Positions 44,477-52,591 of a DNA stretch of 64,000 nucleotides are shown here, one piece after another; the stretch's first letter is position 1; every line of letters begins with the position of its first letter. The notes below the pieces were generated by a model, which was not told where the DNA came from, ran no database searches, and saw only the letters and a list, made by a program, of their open reading frames with translations. Location: NCBI GenBank assembly GCA_902800715.1, contig CADCFN010000008.1, forward strand, positions 88,948 through 152,947. Direction: 5' to 3'. Position numbers and translations under genes: made by a program. This DNA comes from an uncultured Bacteroidales bacterium. Lineage in GTDB: Bacteria > Bacteroidota > Bacteroidia > Bacteroidales > Muribaculaceae.

Positions 44477-45882
44477 CGCGTCGTGATGCGCATGTGCGCG
44501 TTGGGATAGCGCAGCACCAGGCACGAGGCCTCGGTCATCACCAGTGCGTCCACGTTGCGCACGCCGCTCTTCTTGAGGTTGAGCTGCTCGGTGCTGAAGG
44601 GGATATGAGTGTACTTCTGGATATACTCGGGGTCGATGACGATGCCGCATTCGCTCATGCCCACCTCGTCAAACACCTCGCTCAGCAGCAGGTACAGGCA
44701 ACCGAACTTCGAGCGCAACTCGGTGAAGTCGATACCCCATTTGCTGACATGCTGACCAGCAGTGATGACACGGTTGTAGTCGAACTTGCTGATGCGGCTG
44801 ATGAGGTCGCTGCCGCCAATGAGAATCTTGCGCTTGCTGCCGGCGTTCCCGGTGAAGGCGTCGTGCATCAGGTCCACCATGCTGCTGGCATTGAACTCGG
44901 TCGATGACTCGATGCAGAAGTCCTTACCGGCCTGATTCCAGATGCCGCCGGTAAAATAGACATACTCCTTCTTGGTATTGTCCCACAGCTGGCGTGCTAC
45001 ACCAAACAGGTAGGACTTCTCCATGCCCAGACGCATGTCATAGACGGCTGCCTCTTCCTGGTCGCTCATCGTCCAGCCCACTTCCTTGTTGGCAAGGCGC
45101 TGCAGGGTGGATTGCTCAACCTGCATCTTAAAAATCTGGCAGAGGTTGCGGTTCTTCTTGGGCAATGACTCGAACTGGGGGGACTGCACATCGAGTTCGC
45201 TGGCGGCGCGTCCCATGCGTACCAGAGGTATTCCCCTGACGATGCTGGGCAGGCAGTTGCGCACGTTGTTAAAGGTGGGACCGTTGACTGCGATGACCGA
45301 CACGCCGTTTTTGTCGCGGCTGACGACATAGAGCATCAGGTCCTGGCCGCTCTCGGTGGTACCGTCAGGCTCAAAGCCCGGTGTGTTTTGCACGAGAATC
45401 GTGTCGGTGGGGTCAAAGATGTCGTTGTCCTCGGTGTTGATGACGGTAATGGGCGTTTCATCACCATCCGATACGTCTGACTCGCTCACGTTCTGGCTCA
45501 ACACTGTAGTAGTGGGTTTGGTGTCGACGCTGTAATAGTCCACGACCATACTGCCGCTGTGCTTGCTACCGGCGTAGCGCGAAATCTGGTCGATAGGGGT
45601 GGACATGGGACGGATTTTCACGATTTGCTGGTCAATCTCGTTGAGCAACAGCTCGGGAGAGCCTTCATTGGAGAGGTCGGTGGTGAGGGGACCGTCAACG
45701 ACGTGCTTGCCATCATCAATTCCACCGATAATCATTCCCACGGCCAGCATGGCATTGCCCGTAGTGCCTCCAGTGATGCACGAGGCGAGAATGGCAATAA
45801 GAATCATCGTGATAACAAAAATGACTAACTTCTTGTGGCGGCGCATCCAGCGCATCGCCTGGGTAAAATTAAGAATGTTCAT
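44473..45882 (-). CDS. Major-capsid-like protein with N-terminal membrane anchor or lipobox
   Basis: The 469-residue protein resembles the SU10-type (DUF5309, HK97-fold) phage major capsid proteins from about residue 165: NVRNCLPSIVRGIPLVRMGRAASELDVQSP, LPKKNRNLCQIFKMQVEQSTLQRLANKEVGW, RLGMEKSYLFG, YFTGGIWNQ and SMVDLMHDAFTGNAGSKRKILIGGSDLI. Unlike usual capsid proteins it begins with MRWMRRHKKLVIFVITMILIAILASC: a basic stretch, a hydrophobic helix and a lipobox-like LASC (Cys 35). Residues 36-160 are less conserved. It lies between the scaffold-like gene (156 bp upstream) and the M15 peptidase (4-bp overlap). Family assignment is from pattern; the anchor is odd. Confidence 0.75.
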   Translation of the reverse strand: MNILNFTQAMRWMRRHKKLVIFVITMILIAILASCITGGTTGNAMLAVGMIIGGIDDGKHVVDGPLTTDLSNEGSPELLLNEIDQQIVKIRPMSTPIDQISRYAGSKHSGSMVVDYYSVDTKPTTTVLSQNVSESDVSDGDETPITVINTEDNDIFDPTDTILVQNTPGFEPDGTTESGQDLMLYVVSRDKNGVSVIAVNGPTFNNVRNCLPSIVRGIPLVRMGRAASELDVQSPQFESLPKKNRNLCQIFKMQVEQSTLQRLANKEVGWTMSDQEEAAVYDMRLGMEKSYLFGVARQLWDNTKKEYVYFTGGIWNQAGKDFCIESSTEFNASSMVDLMHDAFTGNAGSKRKILIGGSDLISRISKFDYNRVITAGQHVSKWGIDFTELRSKFGCLYLLLSEVFDEVGMSECGIVIDPEYIQKYTHIPFSTEQLNLKKSGVRNVDALVMTEASCLVLRYPNAHMRITTR

Positions 45883-46037
45883 GGCTTTTTAAAAGTTTAA
45901 AGATTAAAGGTTAAAGTTTAAAGATGCTCGCTATGCTCGCAGTTTAGAGTTCAGTGTTTAGTGTTTAGAGAAGCTTGCTGCCCAAAGTTCGCAGAGTTGT
46001 TCTCACCGCTCAGAAACGATTAACTGTTAACTATTAA
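45883..46037. repeat. Dispersed low-complexity repeat inside the capsid cassette
   Basis: The spacer between the scaffold-like and capsid-like genes consists of TTTAAAG/TTTAGAG strings and one inverted copy of the GCGAGCGCAGCGAGCAT-type repeat (45924-45951), and it ends in TTAACTGTTAACTATTAAC. No gene or clear terminator is seen. Confidence 0.55.
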
Positions 46038-46445
46038 CTAGAGCGCGTCCCAGATGCTGCGACGGTTGTAGTGGGGGAAAACAGGGGTAGTGTCGCTTTC
46101 ATCAGGTTGCTCTGGCTCGGGATGCAGCACAGCCTCGATTTTCTCGTTGCGCCCCCGCAGGTAGCCTGCGGCATCGGCATTCTCCACGTCATTATCGTGG
46201 GTGATGCCACGAGCCAATGTGTTGAGTAAATCAGGGGTGAGGGTTTCGGCGTCTATCCCTTCGGTGAGTTGCCGCAAGGCAGCAGTGGCGTTCTCGTCAA
46301 GCCCGAGGGCGTCAATGCGCTCGGCAAGGGTGGGGGAGGCGGTCTGCTCCTGGGCTTGAAGTTCATCTTGTGGACGAAAAGGCGGTGGCGTCACCACGTT
46401 GGGCCTCTTCAGTTCCGGTTCTCGGTTTTCTTGTTCGTTGTTCAT
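46038..46445 (-). CDS. Acidic scaffold-like protein
   Basis: The 135-residue protein is acidic, rich in Glu, Gln and Pro, and predicted helical or disordered (QDELQAQEQTASPTLAERIDALGLDENATAALRQLTEG). It has no known domain. Size, charge and position between the portal and capsid genes fit a scaffolding or head-assembly protein, which is inference from order alone. It begins 37 bp after the portal gene stop. Confidence 0.55.
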   Translation of the reverse strand: MNNEQENREPELKRPNVVTPPPFRPQDELQAQEQTASPTLAERIDALGLDENATAALRQLTEGIDAETLTPDLLNTLARGITHDNDVENADAAGYLRGRNEKIEAVLHPEPEQPDESDTTPVFPHYNRRSIWDAL

Positions 46446-46482
46446 GGTTTTAATGATTTAAAGTTAATAATTTGTGTGGTCC

Positions 46483-47898
46483 CTAAAGACCATTGATTTT
46501 CCGGTCGCGCTGACGGCGAAAGGCTTGGAACGTGTCAAACACGTCGCTCAAGGCAATGCTGGCGTTCTCGCTTTGCAGCTGGTAGGCGTGGACGCTGTTG
46601 CCCGTTGGTGTCTTGCCCTGCAAGGCACCGTTGACGCCGCTGATTTCCTCAAACAGTTTCATCTGCAGCTCTATCATCTGGTATGCGCCCATGTTGGTGC
46701 CATTGGCACTGATCTGTTCGGGTTTGTTGTCGTTGAATTGAGGGTTGTAGGGCAGCAGACCGTTGGCGCTGGACCAGCAACGGCGGGCGTCTTCCCACGT
46801 CCATCCGTCGGGCAATGCGGTCTCGGGGAACAGGAGCACGCCTTTGGCGCTGCTGCGCATCACCTGGTCCAGTAGTGAAATCATGCGGTTGACGTGCTTC
46901 TGGGTGTCGATGATGTCCTCGACAACGGCATGGACCTCGCCGTCAGTTAGGGGGTACAACTTGATAACAAACGGGTGTTTCCCGTGTTGCCACGGCGAGT
47001 CATACTCGCACAGCAGGTCGCCCATCGGGCTGAACCATCGGCAATGCCACACGGTAGCGATGTCCCATCGCGTGGACACTTCGGGACGGCCCTTCAGGCG
47101 ATGCAGTTGGCTGGCAGGCTCGACACTGAGCGTCCCCTCGCGACGGTCGTGGCAGACGATGACCTCACGGCTCTCGAGGGTCCATACCTCGATGGCGCGG
47201 CACTTGCCGTCGCTGGTGTGCCAGAAGTCGATGCCCAGTTGTGAGTCGGCGCCCAGACGGGTGGTAAAGTCGGCAAGACGGCTCTCGGCATTGTCGGTGT
47301 ACAGGCGGCGCACCCATGCCGCCTTGCGCTGGTTGCCGCCTGCCACGCGGCGCAGCAGCTGGGCGATGTTCAGGTCATGCAGTTGTCCGATGAGTTCGCA
47401 GTCCCAAGCGCGGGTGTCGTTCATCGTGCTGGCAAACAGCCGGTTGATGTTCACGTTATCGACCCTTATGTGCTCGCTTTCTCCGGGCTCATGGCACGTT
47501 TCCACTCGCTGTACACAGCACCCCGAGATAAGAAACTCCTCGAGGGCACGGCTGTCGAGTTCATCGAGTTCGTTTGCCGTTGCAACGGGTGACAGGGGTG
47601 ATAGGGTGGCATTGTCGCCTTCATGCTTGATGTATTGTGAGCGGAAACGTCCCACGATGGTTTTCACCATTTGGCGAATCAGGTTGTTGGTGATGGGTTG
47701 GCAACCCTGTTGGGCAAGGTGTTCGCCCTCGGTCATCAGCCGTCCCTGGTAGTCCCTGGTGATGTCGCCCCATTGGTCGCCGTAGGTGAACCGCTTGTTT
47801 CTCAGCCGTGCCTGCCTCAGCCCTGCAGCGTTCATCCACGCCTGGTAGGCGGCATGCAGCACACGGATGTGTCGTTCTTGGTTGTTTGGTGTTCTCAT
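46483..47898 (-). CDS. Phage portal protein
   Basis: The 471-residue protein resembles P22-type or DUF4043-like portal proteins. The N-terminal AWMNAAGLRQARLRNKRFTYGDQWGDITRDYQGRL with NLIRQMVKTIVGRFRSQ and a middle core (WFSPMGDLLCEYDSPWQHGKHPFVIKLYPLTDGEVHAVVEDIIDTQKHVNRMISLLDQVMRSSAKGVLLFPE) are typical of portal crown and wing regions. The C-terminal IELQMKLFEEISGVNGALQGKTPTGNSVHAYQLQSENASI is the helical stem and barrel part. It is the first gene of the cassette. No terminase, tail, head-maturation protease or integrase gene accompanies it. Confidence 0.82.
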   Translation of the reverse strand: MRTPNNQERHIRVLHAAYQAWMNAAGLRQARLRNKRFTYGDQWGDITRDYQGRLMTEGEHLAQQGCQPITNNLIRQMVKTIVGRFRSQYIKHEGDNATLSPLSPVATANELDELDSRALEEFLISGCCVQRVETCHEPGESEHIRVDNVNINRLFASTMNDTRAWDCELIGQLHDLNIAQLLRRVAGGNQRKAAWVRRLYTDNAESRLADFTTRLGADSQLGIDFWHTSDGKCRAIEVWTLESREVIVCHDRREGTLSVEPASQLHRLKGRPEVSTRWDIATVWHCRWFSPMGDLLCEYDSPWQHGKHPFVIKLYPLTDGEVHAVVEDIIDTQKHVNRMISLLDQVMRSSAKGVLLFPETALPDGWTWEDARRCWSSANGLLPYNPQFNDNKPEQISANGTNMGAYQMIELQMKLFEEISGVNGALQGKTPTGNSVHAYQLQSENASIALSDVFDTFQAFRRQRDRKINGL

Positions 47899-47942
47899 GG
47901 TATCAAATGATGTTTAAAATGGTTTGTATCGTTCTGACGCTG

Positions 47943-47950
47943 CAAAATTA
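47943..47950 (-). promoter_or_regulatory. -7 box for the capsid cassette
   Basis: On the minus strand TAATTTTG fits the TAnnTTTG consensus, 45 bp before the portal ATG. No TTG sits at the ideal spacing. Confidence 0.45.
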
Positions 47951-48131
47951 CAACCGTGCCAATGCCGTGCGCCATGTCAAAAAGCACAAATCCGGTTTTT
48001 TTTCAAAAAAAATGGCAATGCCCCCAATTTCCATGCTTGATATCTAGCGTTAATCGTGTGGATAGCAGCTTTTTCCTGTGGCTTTGACGTTATTTAGCGG
48101 GGTTTTAATGTTTTTTTAGAGCGATTGATAT

Positions 48132-48139
48132 TACCTTTG
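48132..48139 (+). promoter_or_regulatory. -7 box for mscS
   Basis: TACCTTTG lies 19 bp before the ATG at 48159. No good -33 is seen. Confidence 0.5.
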
Positions 48140-48158
48140 CGCTAAAATCGCATGAACT

Positions 48159-49313
48159 ATGTTATTGGATAAGACATTATTGCAGATTCCCGTGGCGCCC
48201 GATACCGTGGCTGCCAACAAGATACAGGAGGCAACCAATGTGGTGACCTCACGCGTGGACTCGCTGGCACAGCAGTTGCACCCCGACTCGATTGCGGCTA
48301 TGACGCCCGGCAAACTCGTTGACCATTTCAAGTATTTGGACCTGGGTAGCCTGATGACGTCGCTGTCAAGCCAACTGATTTCGCTGGCACTGCGCATCCT
48401 TGCCGCCATCGTGATTTTCTATATCGGCAAGTTCATCATCAACAAGATCTATAGGCTGGCGCGTGCCATCATGGTGCGTAAGGGCTTTGAGCGCTCGTTG
48501 ACTTCGTTCCTGCTATCGTTCATCAAAATCACGTTGCTCTTCCTGCTCATCATCACGGTCATCGGCGTGCTGGGCATCGAGACGAGTTCGTTCATCGCCA
48601 TCTTTGCCAGTGCCGGTGTCGCTATCGGTATGGCGTTGAGCGGCACGCTGCAGAATTTTGCCGGTGGTGTGCTCATCCTGCTCATGAAACCCTACAAGGT
48701 TGGTGATTACATTGAATTCGGCGACCTGAAGGGTACCGTCAAGGAAATCCAGATTTTCAATACCGTCATCAACACCTACAACAACGACCGCATCGTCATC
48801 CCCAACGGTGGACTCGCCACCAGTTCGCTCAAGAACTTCACTGCCGAGCCCTATCACCGCGTGGAGTGGCGTGTGGGCATCAGCTACGGTGACGACGTTG
48901 ATGTAGCCCGCAAGGTGGCACTCGACATCCTTGCAGCCGACCCGCGCATCGTCCACACCGATGCCGACGTCAAGGAAACTGAAGAGCCCCAGGAAACCAC
49001 CGAGCAGCCCGAACAGGAGGAAAAAGAGCCGTGGTGGAAGCGCCTGTTCCACTGGCACCGCCGCCGTGCTGAGGAATTGCGCGAGGAACACGAGGCACGC
49101 CTCGCCGCCCTGATACCCAAGCCCAACTATATGCCCAGCGTCAACGTCGAGAGCCTGGATGACAGCCAGGTGACTTTAATCGTGAGAGCCTGGACCGAGA
49201 TTCCCAACTATTGGAGCGTGCTGTATGATGTCAATGAGCAGATTTACAAGCAGTTCCCGAAGCATGGCATCCGCTTCCCGTTCCCGCAGATGGACGTCCA
49301 TGTTAATAGTTAA
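48159..49313 (+). CDS. mscS: Small-conductance mechanosensitive channel, MscS family
   Basis: The 384-residue protein is an MscS channel that opens under membrane tension to release solutes on osmotic downshock. Three membrane segments (residues about 78-101, 125-150 and 155-180) end in the pore helix FASAGVAIGMALSGTLQNFAGGVLILL. The beta domain follows (KVGDYIEFGDLKGTVKEIQIFNTVINTYNNDRIVIPNGGLATSSLKNF). The C-terminal domain has an acidic-basic insertion (about 270-320: PQETTEQPEQEEKEP, WWKRLFHWHRRRAEELREEHE) not seen in typical MscS. Confidence 0.93.
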   Translation: MLLDKTLLQIPVAPDTVAANKIQEATNVVTSRVDSLAQQLHPDSIAAMTPGKLVDHFKYLDLGSLMTSLSSQLISLALRILAAIVIFYIGKFIINKIYRLARAIMVRKGFERSLTSFLLSFIKITLLFLLIITVIGVLGIETSSFIAIFASAGVAIGMALSGTLQNFAGGVLILLMKPYKVGDYIEFGDLKGTVKEIQIFNTVINTYNNDRIVIPNGGLATSSLKNFTAEPYHRVEWRVGISYGDDVDVARKVALDILAADPRIVHTDADVKETEEPQETTEQPEQEEKEPWWKRLFHWHRRRAEELREEHEARLAALIPKPNYMPSVNVESLDDSQVTLIVRAWTEIPNYWSVLYDVNEQIYKQFPKHGIRFPFPQMDVHVNS

Positions 49314-49400
49314 TGAATTAGGAGTTAGGAATTAGGAATTAGGAGTTAGGAGTGAGAAATTCCGTTATCTCCGTTTTATCCGTTTTATCCATTGGCAAGA

Positions 49401-50333
49401 ATGAAGAATCAGTTATCACGGTTATTGCTCGTTGTGGCTGCTGCGGCGCTCGCGTGGCTGCAGGGTGGGGCACAGGTCATCAACTCTATTGGCGATGAGA
49501 ATATGAAGGTGGAACGGGGATTGAAACCCAAGGAAAAAAAGGCCGAAACGCCTTATATCGTGGACATCGATACCGAGACACCCTATTTCCAGTACATCGA
49601 TTCGGCACAAAACTACATCTATAGCCATGACTGGCCCATTGCCGAACAATGGCTGCTCAAGGCGTTCATGGCTGACCCCGAAAACCCGTCCAACTCAATG
49701 GTATTGAGCAACATCGCCACTCTGCAACGCTATCAGGGCAAACTCTCAGAGGCAGTCAAGAACTACACTCTGGCCCTCGACATGACACCCCATGCCGTGA
49801 CGCTGCTGCTCAACCGCGCAGCTCTCTACGTCGAGCTTGACAGCATTGAGCGCGCTGTTGACGATTACGAGCGCGTGTGCGAACTCGACATGTACGACAC
49901 CGAGTCACGCTATTCGCTCGGCGTGATTGCCATGGAACGCGGCGACACCAAACGTGCCGAGGACCTCTTTAACGAAATCAGGCGCATCAACCCCAATTCA
50001 GGCCTTTACCACGAGGGAATGGGCCTGCTGTACAAGCGCAACGGCAATTACTCCCGTGCCGCCGAACTCTTCACCCAGGTCATCAAGGTGCAGCCCAGTG
50101 CTCAACTGCTGGCACACCGCGCCGACTGCTATCTGGCAACCAAACGCCTCAACGACGCCGAAGAAGACATCCGCACCGCCCTCGGCATCACCCCCGACGA
50201 CCCCTACCTGTACGTCCTGCGCGCCAAACTCAACAAACTCCGTTTCCAGCGCGACGACATGAACCGCGACATCAACACCGCCGTCTCCCTCGGCCTCCCC
50301 CGCGACTACATCACCACCACCCTCAACGAGTAG
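49401..50333 (+). CDS. TPR-repeat protein, secreted or envelope-attached
   Basis: The 310-residue protein starts at ATG 49401 (the TTG at 49392 is less likely), with a signal peptide MKNQLSRLLLVVAAAALAWLQGGAQ. From about residue 72 it consists of five or six tetratricopeptide repeats (SNMVLSNIATLQRYQGKLSEAVKNYTLALDM, LYKRNGNYSRAAELFTQVIKVQP and so on) with the typical TPR pattern of small and large residues. Such proteins act as periplasmic protein-binding platforms. It is the last GC-rich gene before the AT-rich cyclase block. The partner is unknown. Confidence 0.82.
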   Translation: MKNQLSRLLLVVAAAALAWLQGGAQVINSIGDENMKVERGLKPKEKKAETPYIVDIDTETPYFQYIDSAQNYIYSHDWPIAEQWLLKAFMADPENPSNSMVLSNIATLQRYQGKLSEAVKNYTLALDMTPHAVTLLLNRAALYVELDSIERAVDDYERVCELDMYDTESRYSLGVIAMERGDTKRAEDLFNEIRRINPNSGLYHEGMGLLYKRNGNYSRAAELFTQVIKVQPSAQLLAHRADCYLATKRLNDAEEDIRTALGITPDDPYLYVLRAKLNKLRFQRDDMNRDINTAVSLGLPRDYITTTLNE

Positions 50334-50424
50334 GCAGAAATTACATTAATATTTTTAGCACACAATCTCAATACCTCCCTTCTGAGTTATTTATCTTTTT
50401 TTATATAAAAAAATCAAAAAAAAT

Positions 50425-50455
50425 TTGGTCACCTCAAAAAATAGATATACATTTG
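50425..50455 (+). promoter_or_regulatory. Promoter of the SatD-like gene
   Basis: TTG (50425-50427), a 20-bp spacer and TACATTTG (50448-50455) match the Bacteroidetes consensus well. The predicted start lies about 180 nt upstream of the coding start. Confidence 0.75.
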
Positions 50456-50466
50456 CACTCGCGTAT

Positions 50467-50628
50467 TTGAAAGCGAATTTGCTTTCAATTAACAAATGCA
50501 AGTAAAATCACTTGCATAACGACAAAGCAATCTATATTTGATTGCACTAGTGACAATTTATCGCATTTTCATGCCAAAAAGTAAATGCGCAATAATCCAC
50601 AAAAACGGGAACGAACTAAGGTTTAGTT
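50467..50628 (+). ncRNA. Structured 5' leader with five hairpins
   Basis: Five stems follow one another: TTGAAAGC/GCTTTCAA (50467-50488, 8 bp), ATGCAAGT/ACTTGCAT (50496-50517, 8 bp), GCAATC/GATTGC (50527-50545, 6 bp), CGCATTT/AAATGCG (50562-50589, 7 bp) and AACTAA/TTAGTT (50614-50628, 6 bp). The first three are spaced about 30 nt apart. The last ends 9 nt before the ATG. It could be a regulatory leader or an independent RNA; no known riboswitch is recognised. Confidence 0.55.
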
Positions 50629-50637
50629 AACTGTTTT

Positions 50638-52185
50638 ATGACTAAAGTATGTAATAGAAAACAAAGCAATCTTGCTATTATTTTAAACTCAGATAGCGCT
50701 ATGAAACTATGTGCAACAATTTCTGCTGACATCGTCGCATCCACCTCGCTCTCACCCAAAGAGTTAATGCGATTGACTCAGCAAATAAAAGCGACCTTAG
50801 ATCAGCTTACCAAAGAATATTCAGGTTTCTGGGGCAGGTTGGTCAAGGGAGACAGTATTGAGTGTGTAATAAAAGACCCTAAAGATTCCTTAAGGATTGC
50901 ATTATTGCTAAAAACTCTGGTTAAATCGTTTGTTCCGTCGGACGGCATTGCTGATGAAGAATTCCTTCGACATGGCTTACGATTAGCTATTGGCATTGGC
51001 AAGATGCGAATGGTAAATAAAGACTTGGACATCATGGATGGCGAAGCCATATATTTATCTGGTAGAACATTAGCCATGATGAAAAGCAAGCGATTATATG
51101 GTTTCCAGGTCGTATTGTCGCCTGATTTGCGTGATATTTTCGAAATCCCCATTGATGAGCCATTGTTAAATTTCACGATAGACCAGGCCACGAATCGTCA
51201 ATGTGAAACAATGTTCTACAGACTGCAAACAGATCGGGATAAAGATGTTGCAGAAATAATGAAAATTAGCAGAGCAGGTGTTAACAATAACTTATTGCGT
51301 TTAGGATGGGATGTTCTATCAAATACGATAGATAAATTTGAAAAAGTTAATTATGAGTGTACTCGAGCAGAGAAGATTATAGCTTTATTGAAGAAAGAAA
51401 GTATGGAGTTCCTTCAGAACGGGGATTCCGAAGAAGCTCTTTTTTATTTGAATGAAGCTTATAATATTTGTAATAGGAAATATGGTTCAAGGCATTTATT
51501 AATGGCGGAAATATACATGGATTATGTCAATCTATTAATGTCTCGACATGATTTTAGAAATGCATTTGATATTTGTCAAAAAGCTCTTGCCATCAGAAAG
51601 GAAGAATTGGGCAAAGATGATGCATCCACTGTGGATGCTGAAAACCATCTGAGAAAGATCCAAACAATATTCGCAAAAAATAATCGGTCTAAAGAAAAAA
51701 TTTATTTCATCGATTTCAATGCTTTGAGTAATATAACAATAGGACATACAGCATGTAATTTATCGAATCAAAACACAGCATTATCACTTTGGAAGCAAAA
51801 AGAAAAAGATGAACAGCGCAAAGGAAATCCATGCATTCAAAATAAGCAAAAGAACAAAGCTCAAAATGAACCATATACAATAATATTGAATAATGTCCAC
51901 AAAAAGAAAAATCTAAAAGATATAATAGAAGAATTAAGAAAAGGTAAAAATGGAGAGTTCAAAAGACTTAAAGAGTTTTTTGATGAAATTATTGTATTAG
52001 ACAAAAACACTAGACGTAATCTGGAATCTAAAAACACAAGTTTTGACGATAAAAGAAAATCCGATAAAAAAAGAAACAAAATCCACAAATCCAAATCTGA
52101 GACAAGTAATAATGAAAATATAAAGAAGTCAATAAGAATAATCCAACTTCGACACACAGATCAGAAGCAAAAACTTCAAATCTGA
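50638..52185 (+). CDS. SatD-like, class III nucleotidyl-cyclase-type protein with TPRs and basic tail
   Basis: The 515-residue protein begins with a domain (residues 22-205) that looks SatD-like and like a class III nucleotidyl cyclase: CATISADIVASTSLSP (Asp31), GRLVKGDSIECVI (Asp72, 41 residues later), LRLAIGIGKM and MDGEAIYLSGRTLAMM, matching the two metal Asp and the conserved Gly and Arg of such enzymes. Residues about 230-345 hold TPR-like repeats (NGDSEEALFYLNEAYNICNRKYGSRHLLMAEIYMDYVNLL). From 350 on it is Lys/Asn-rich. The second ATG at 50701 starts exactly at the domain. Catalysis is unproven. It is followed by a DUF3307 membrane gene; the pair recalls Pycsar-type cyclase-effector systems, by inference. 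Confidence 0.72.
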   Translation: MTKVCNRKQSNLAIILNSDSAMKLCATISADIVASTSLSPKELMRLTQQIKATLDQLTKEYSGFWGRLVKGDSIECVIKDPKDSLRIALLLKTLVKSFVPSDGIADEEFLRHGLRLAIGIGKMRMVNKDLDIMDGEAIYLSGRTLAMMKSKRLYGFQVVLSPDLRDIFEIPIDEPLLNFTIDQATNRQCETMFYRLQTDRDKDVAEIMKISRAGVNNNLLRLGWDVLSNTIDKFEKVNYECTRAEKIIALLKKESMEFLQNGDSEEALFYLNEAYNICNRKYGSRHLLMAEIYMDYVNLLMSRHDFRNAFDICQKALAIRKEELGKDDASTVDAENHLRKIQTIFAKNNRSKEKIYFIDFNALSNITIGHTACNLSNQNTALSLWKQKEKDEQRKGNPCIQNKQKNKAQNEPYTIILNNVHKKKNLKDIIEELRKGKNGEFKRLKEFFDEIIVLDKNTRRNLESKNTSFDDKRKSDKKRNKIHKSKSETSNNENIKKSIRIIQLRHTDQKQKLQI

Positions 52186-52351
52186 GCTACGCATATACCA
52201 ACATGAGATTTTTTTATAAGTTAGTTGGATTGATTAGATTATTGCTCATATCCATTGAAGTAGCCAACTGAAGTTTTCGTCTATTAAGACTCTGCTTATT
52301 CGTTTTATATAACTTGATATTTATAATAGATTTAACATAGCAAGAAACAGA

Positions 52352-52588
52352 TAAAGACGTTTTTTATTGAAGCCCCAGACGTGTGAATTATATTCATTTG
52401 CATCTTAAGGTATCTTATTGGAACTTAAGCCTCAATTATTAAACTTTTCTACAGGATTATCTTATTATTCAAAGAAAAGTACTACATTTGCAGGTCTTAA
52501 CCTTCTAATCCTTTTTAGATTGTTATCTTATTAGTGATATCAAGCTAACAAAAAGGGGTGAGATATATTATGCAATAAAACGTCTTTA
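52352..52588. repeat. Inverted repeat flanking the DUF3307 promoter
   Basis: TAAAGACGTTTTTTATTG (52352-52369) and CAATAAAACGTCTTTA (52573-52588) are complementary except for two extra T. They could be element ends or a long-range RNA pairing that masks the start codon in read-through transcripts. Confidence 0.55.
52483..52490 (+). promoter_or_regulatory. -7 box for the DUF3307 gene
   Basis: TACATTTG, the same box as at 50448, lies 101 bp before the ATG at 52592. No well-spaced TTG. Confidence 0.5.
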
Positions 52589-52591
52589 GTT

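Larger units (their letters stand above)
47899..48158. other. Divergent region between portal gene and mscS
   Basis: It holds a TAATTTTG box for the portal gene (minus strand, plus coordinates 47943-47950) and TACCTTTG for mscS (48132-48139). Otherwise no feature is seen. Confidence 0.5.
50334..50637. other. AT-rich leader region of the SatD-like gene
   Basis: This 304-bp region holds a consensus promoter (50425-50455) and then five consecutive hairpins up to the start codon. The composition drops sharply after 50340, the left edge of the AT-rich block. Confidence 0.65.
52186..52591. other. Region between the SatD-like and DUF3307 genes
   Basis: This 406-bp AT-rich gap has no ORF. It contains a TACATTTG box (52483-52490), a leader of about 100 nt and an inverted repeat whose left arm (52352-52369) lies upstream of that box and whose right arm (52573-52588) lies against the DUF3307 start codon. 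Confidence 0.55.

Noticed and set aside
46763-47752. 329-residue plus-strand ORF
   Set aside because: Antisense to the portal gene, Ser/Arg-rich, no domain; the portal frame shows clear family motifs.
44078-47898. Complete prophage
   Set aside because: No integrase, terminase, tail, repressor or lysis genes, and the cassette is bounded by chromosomal genes.
50467-50628. Retron RNA before the SatD-like gene
   Set aside because: No reverse transcriptase gene is adjacent, and the stems are short and serial, not an msr-msd fold.
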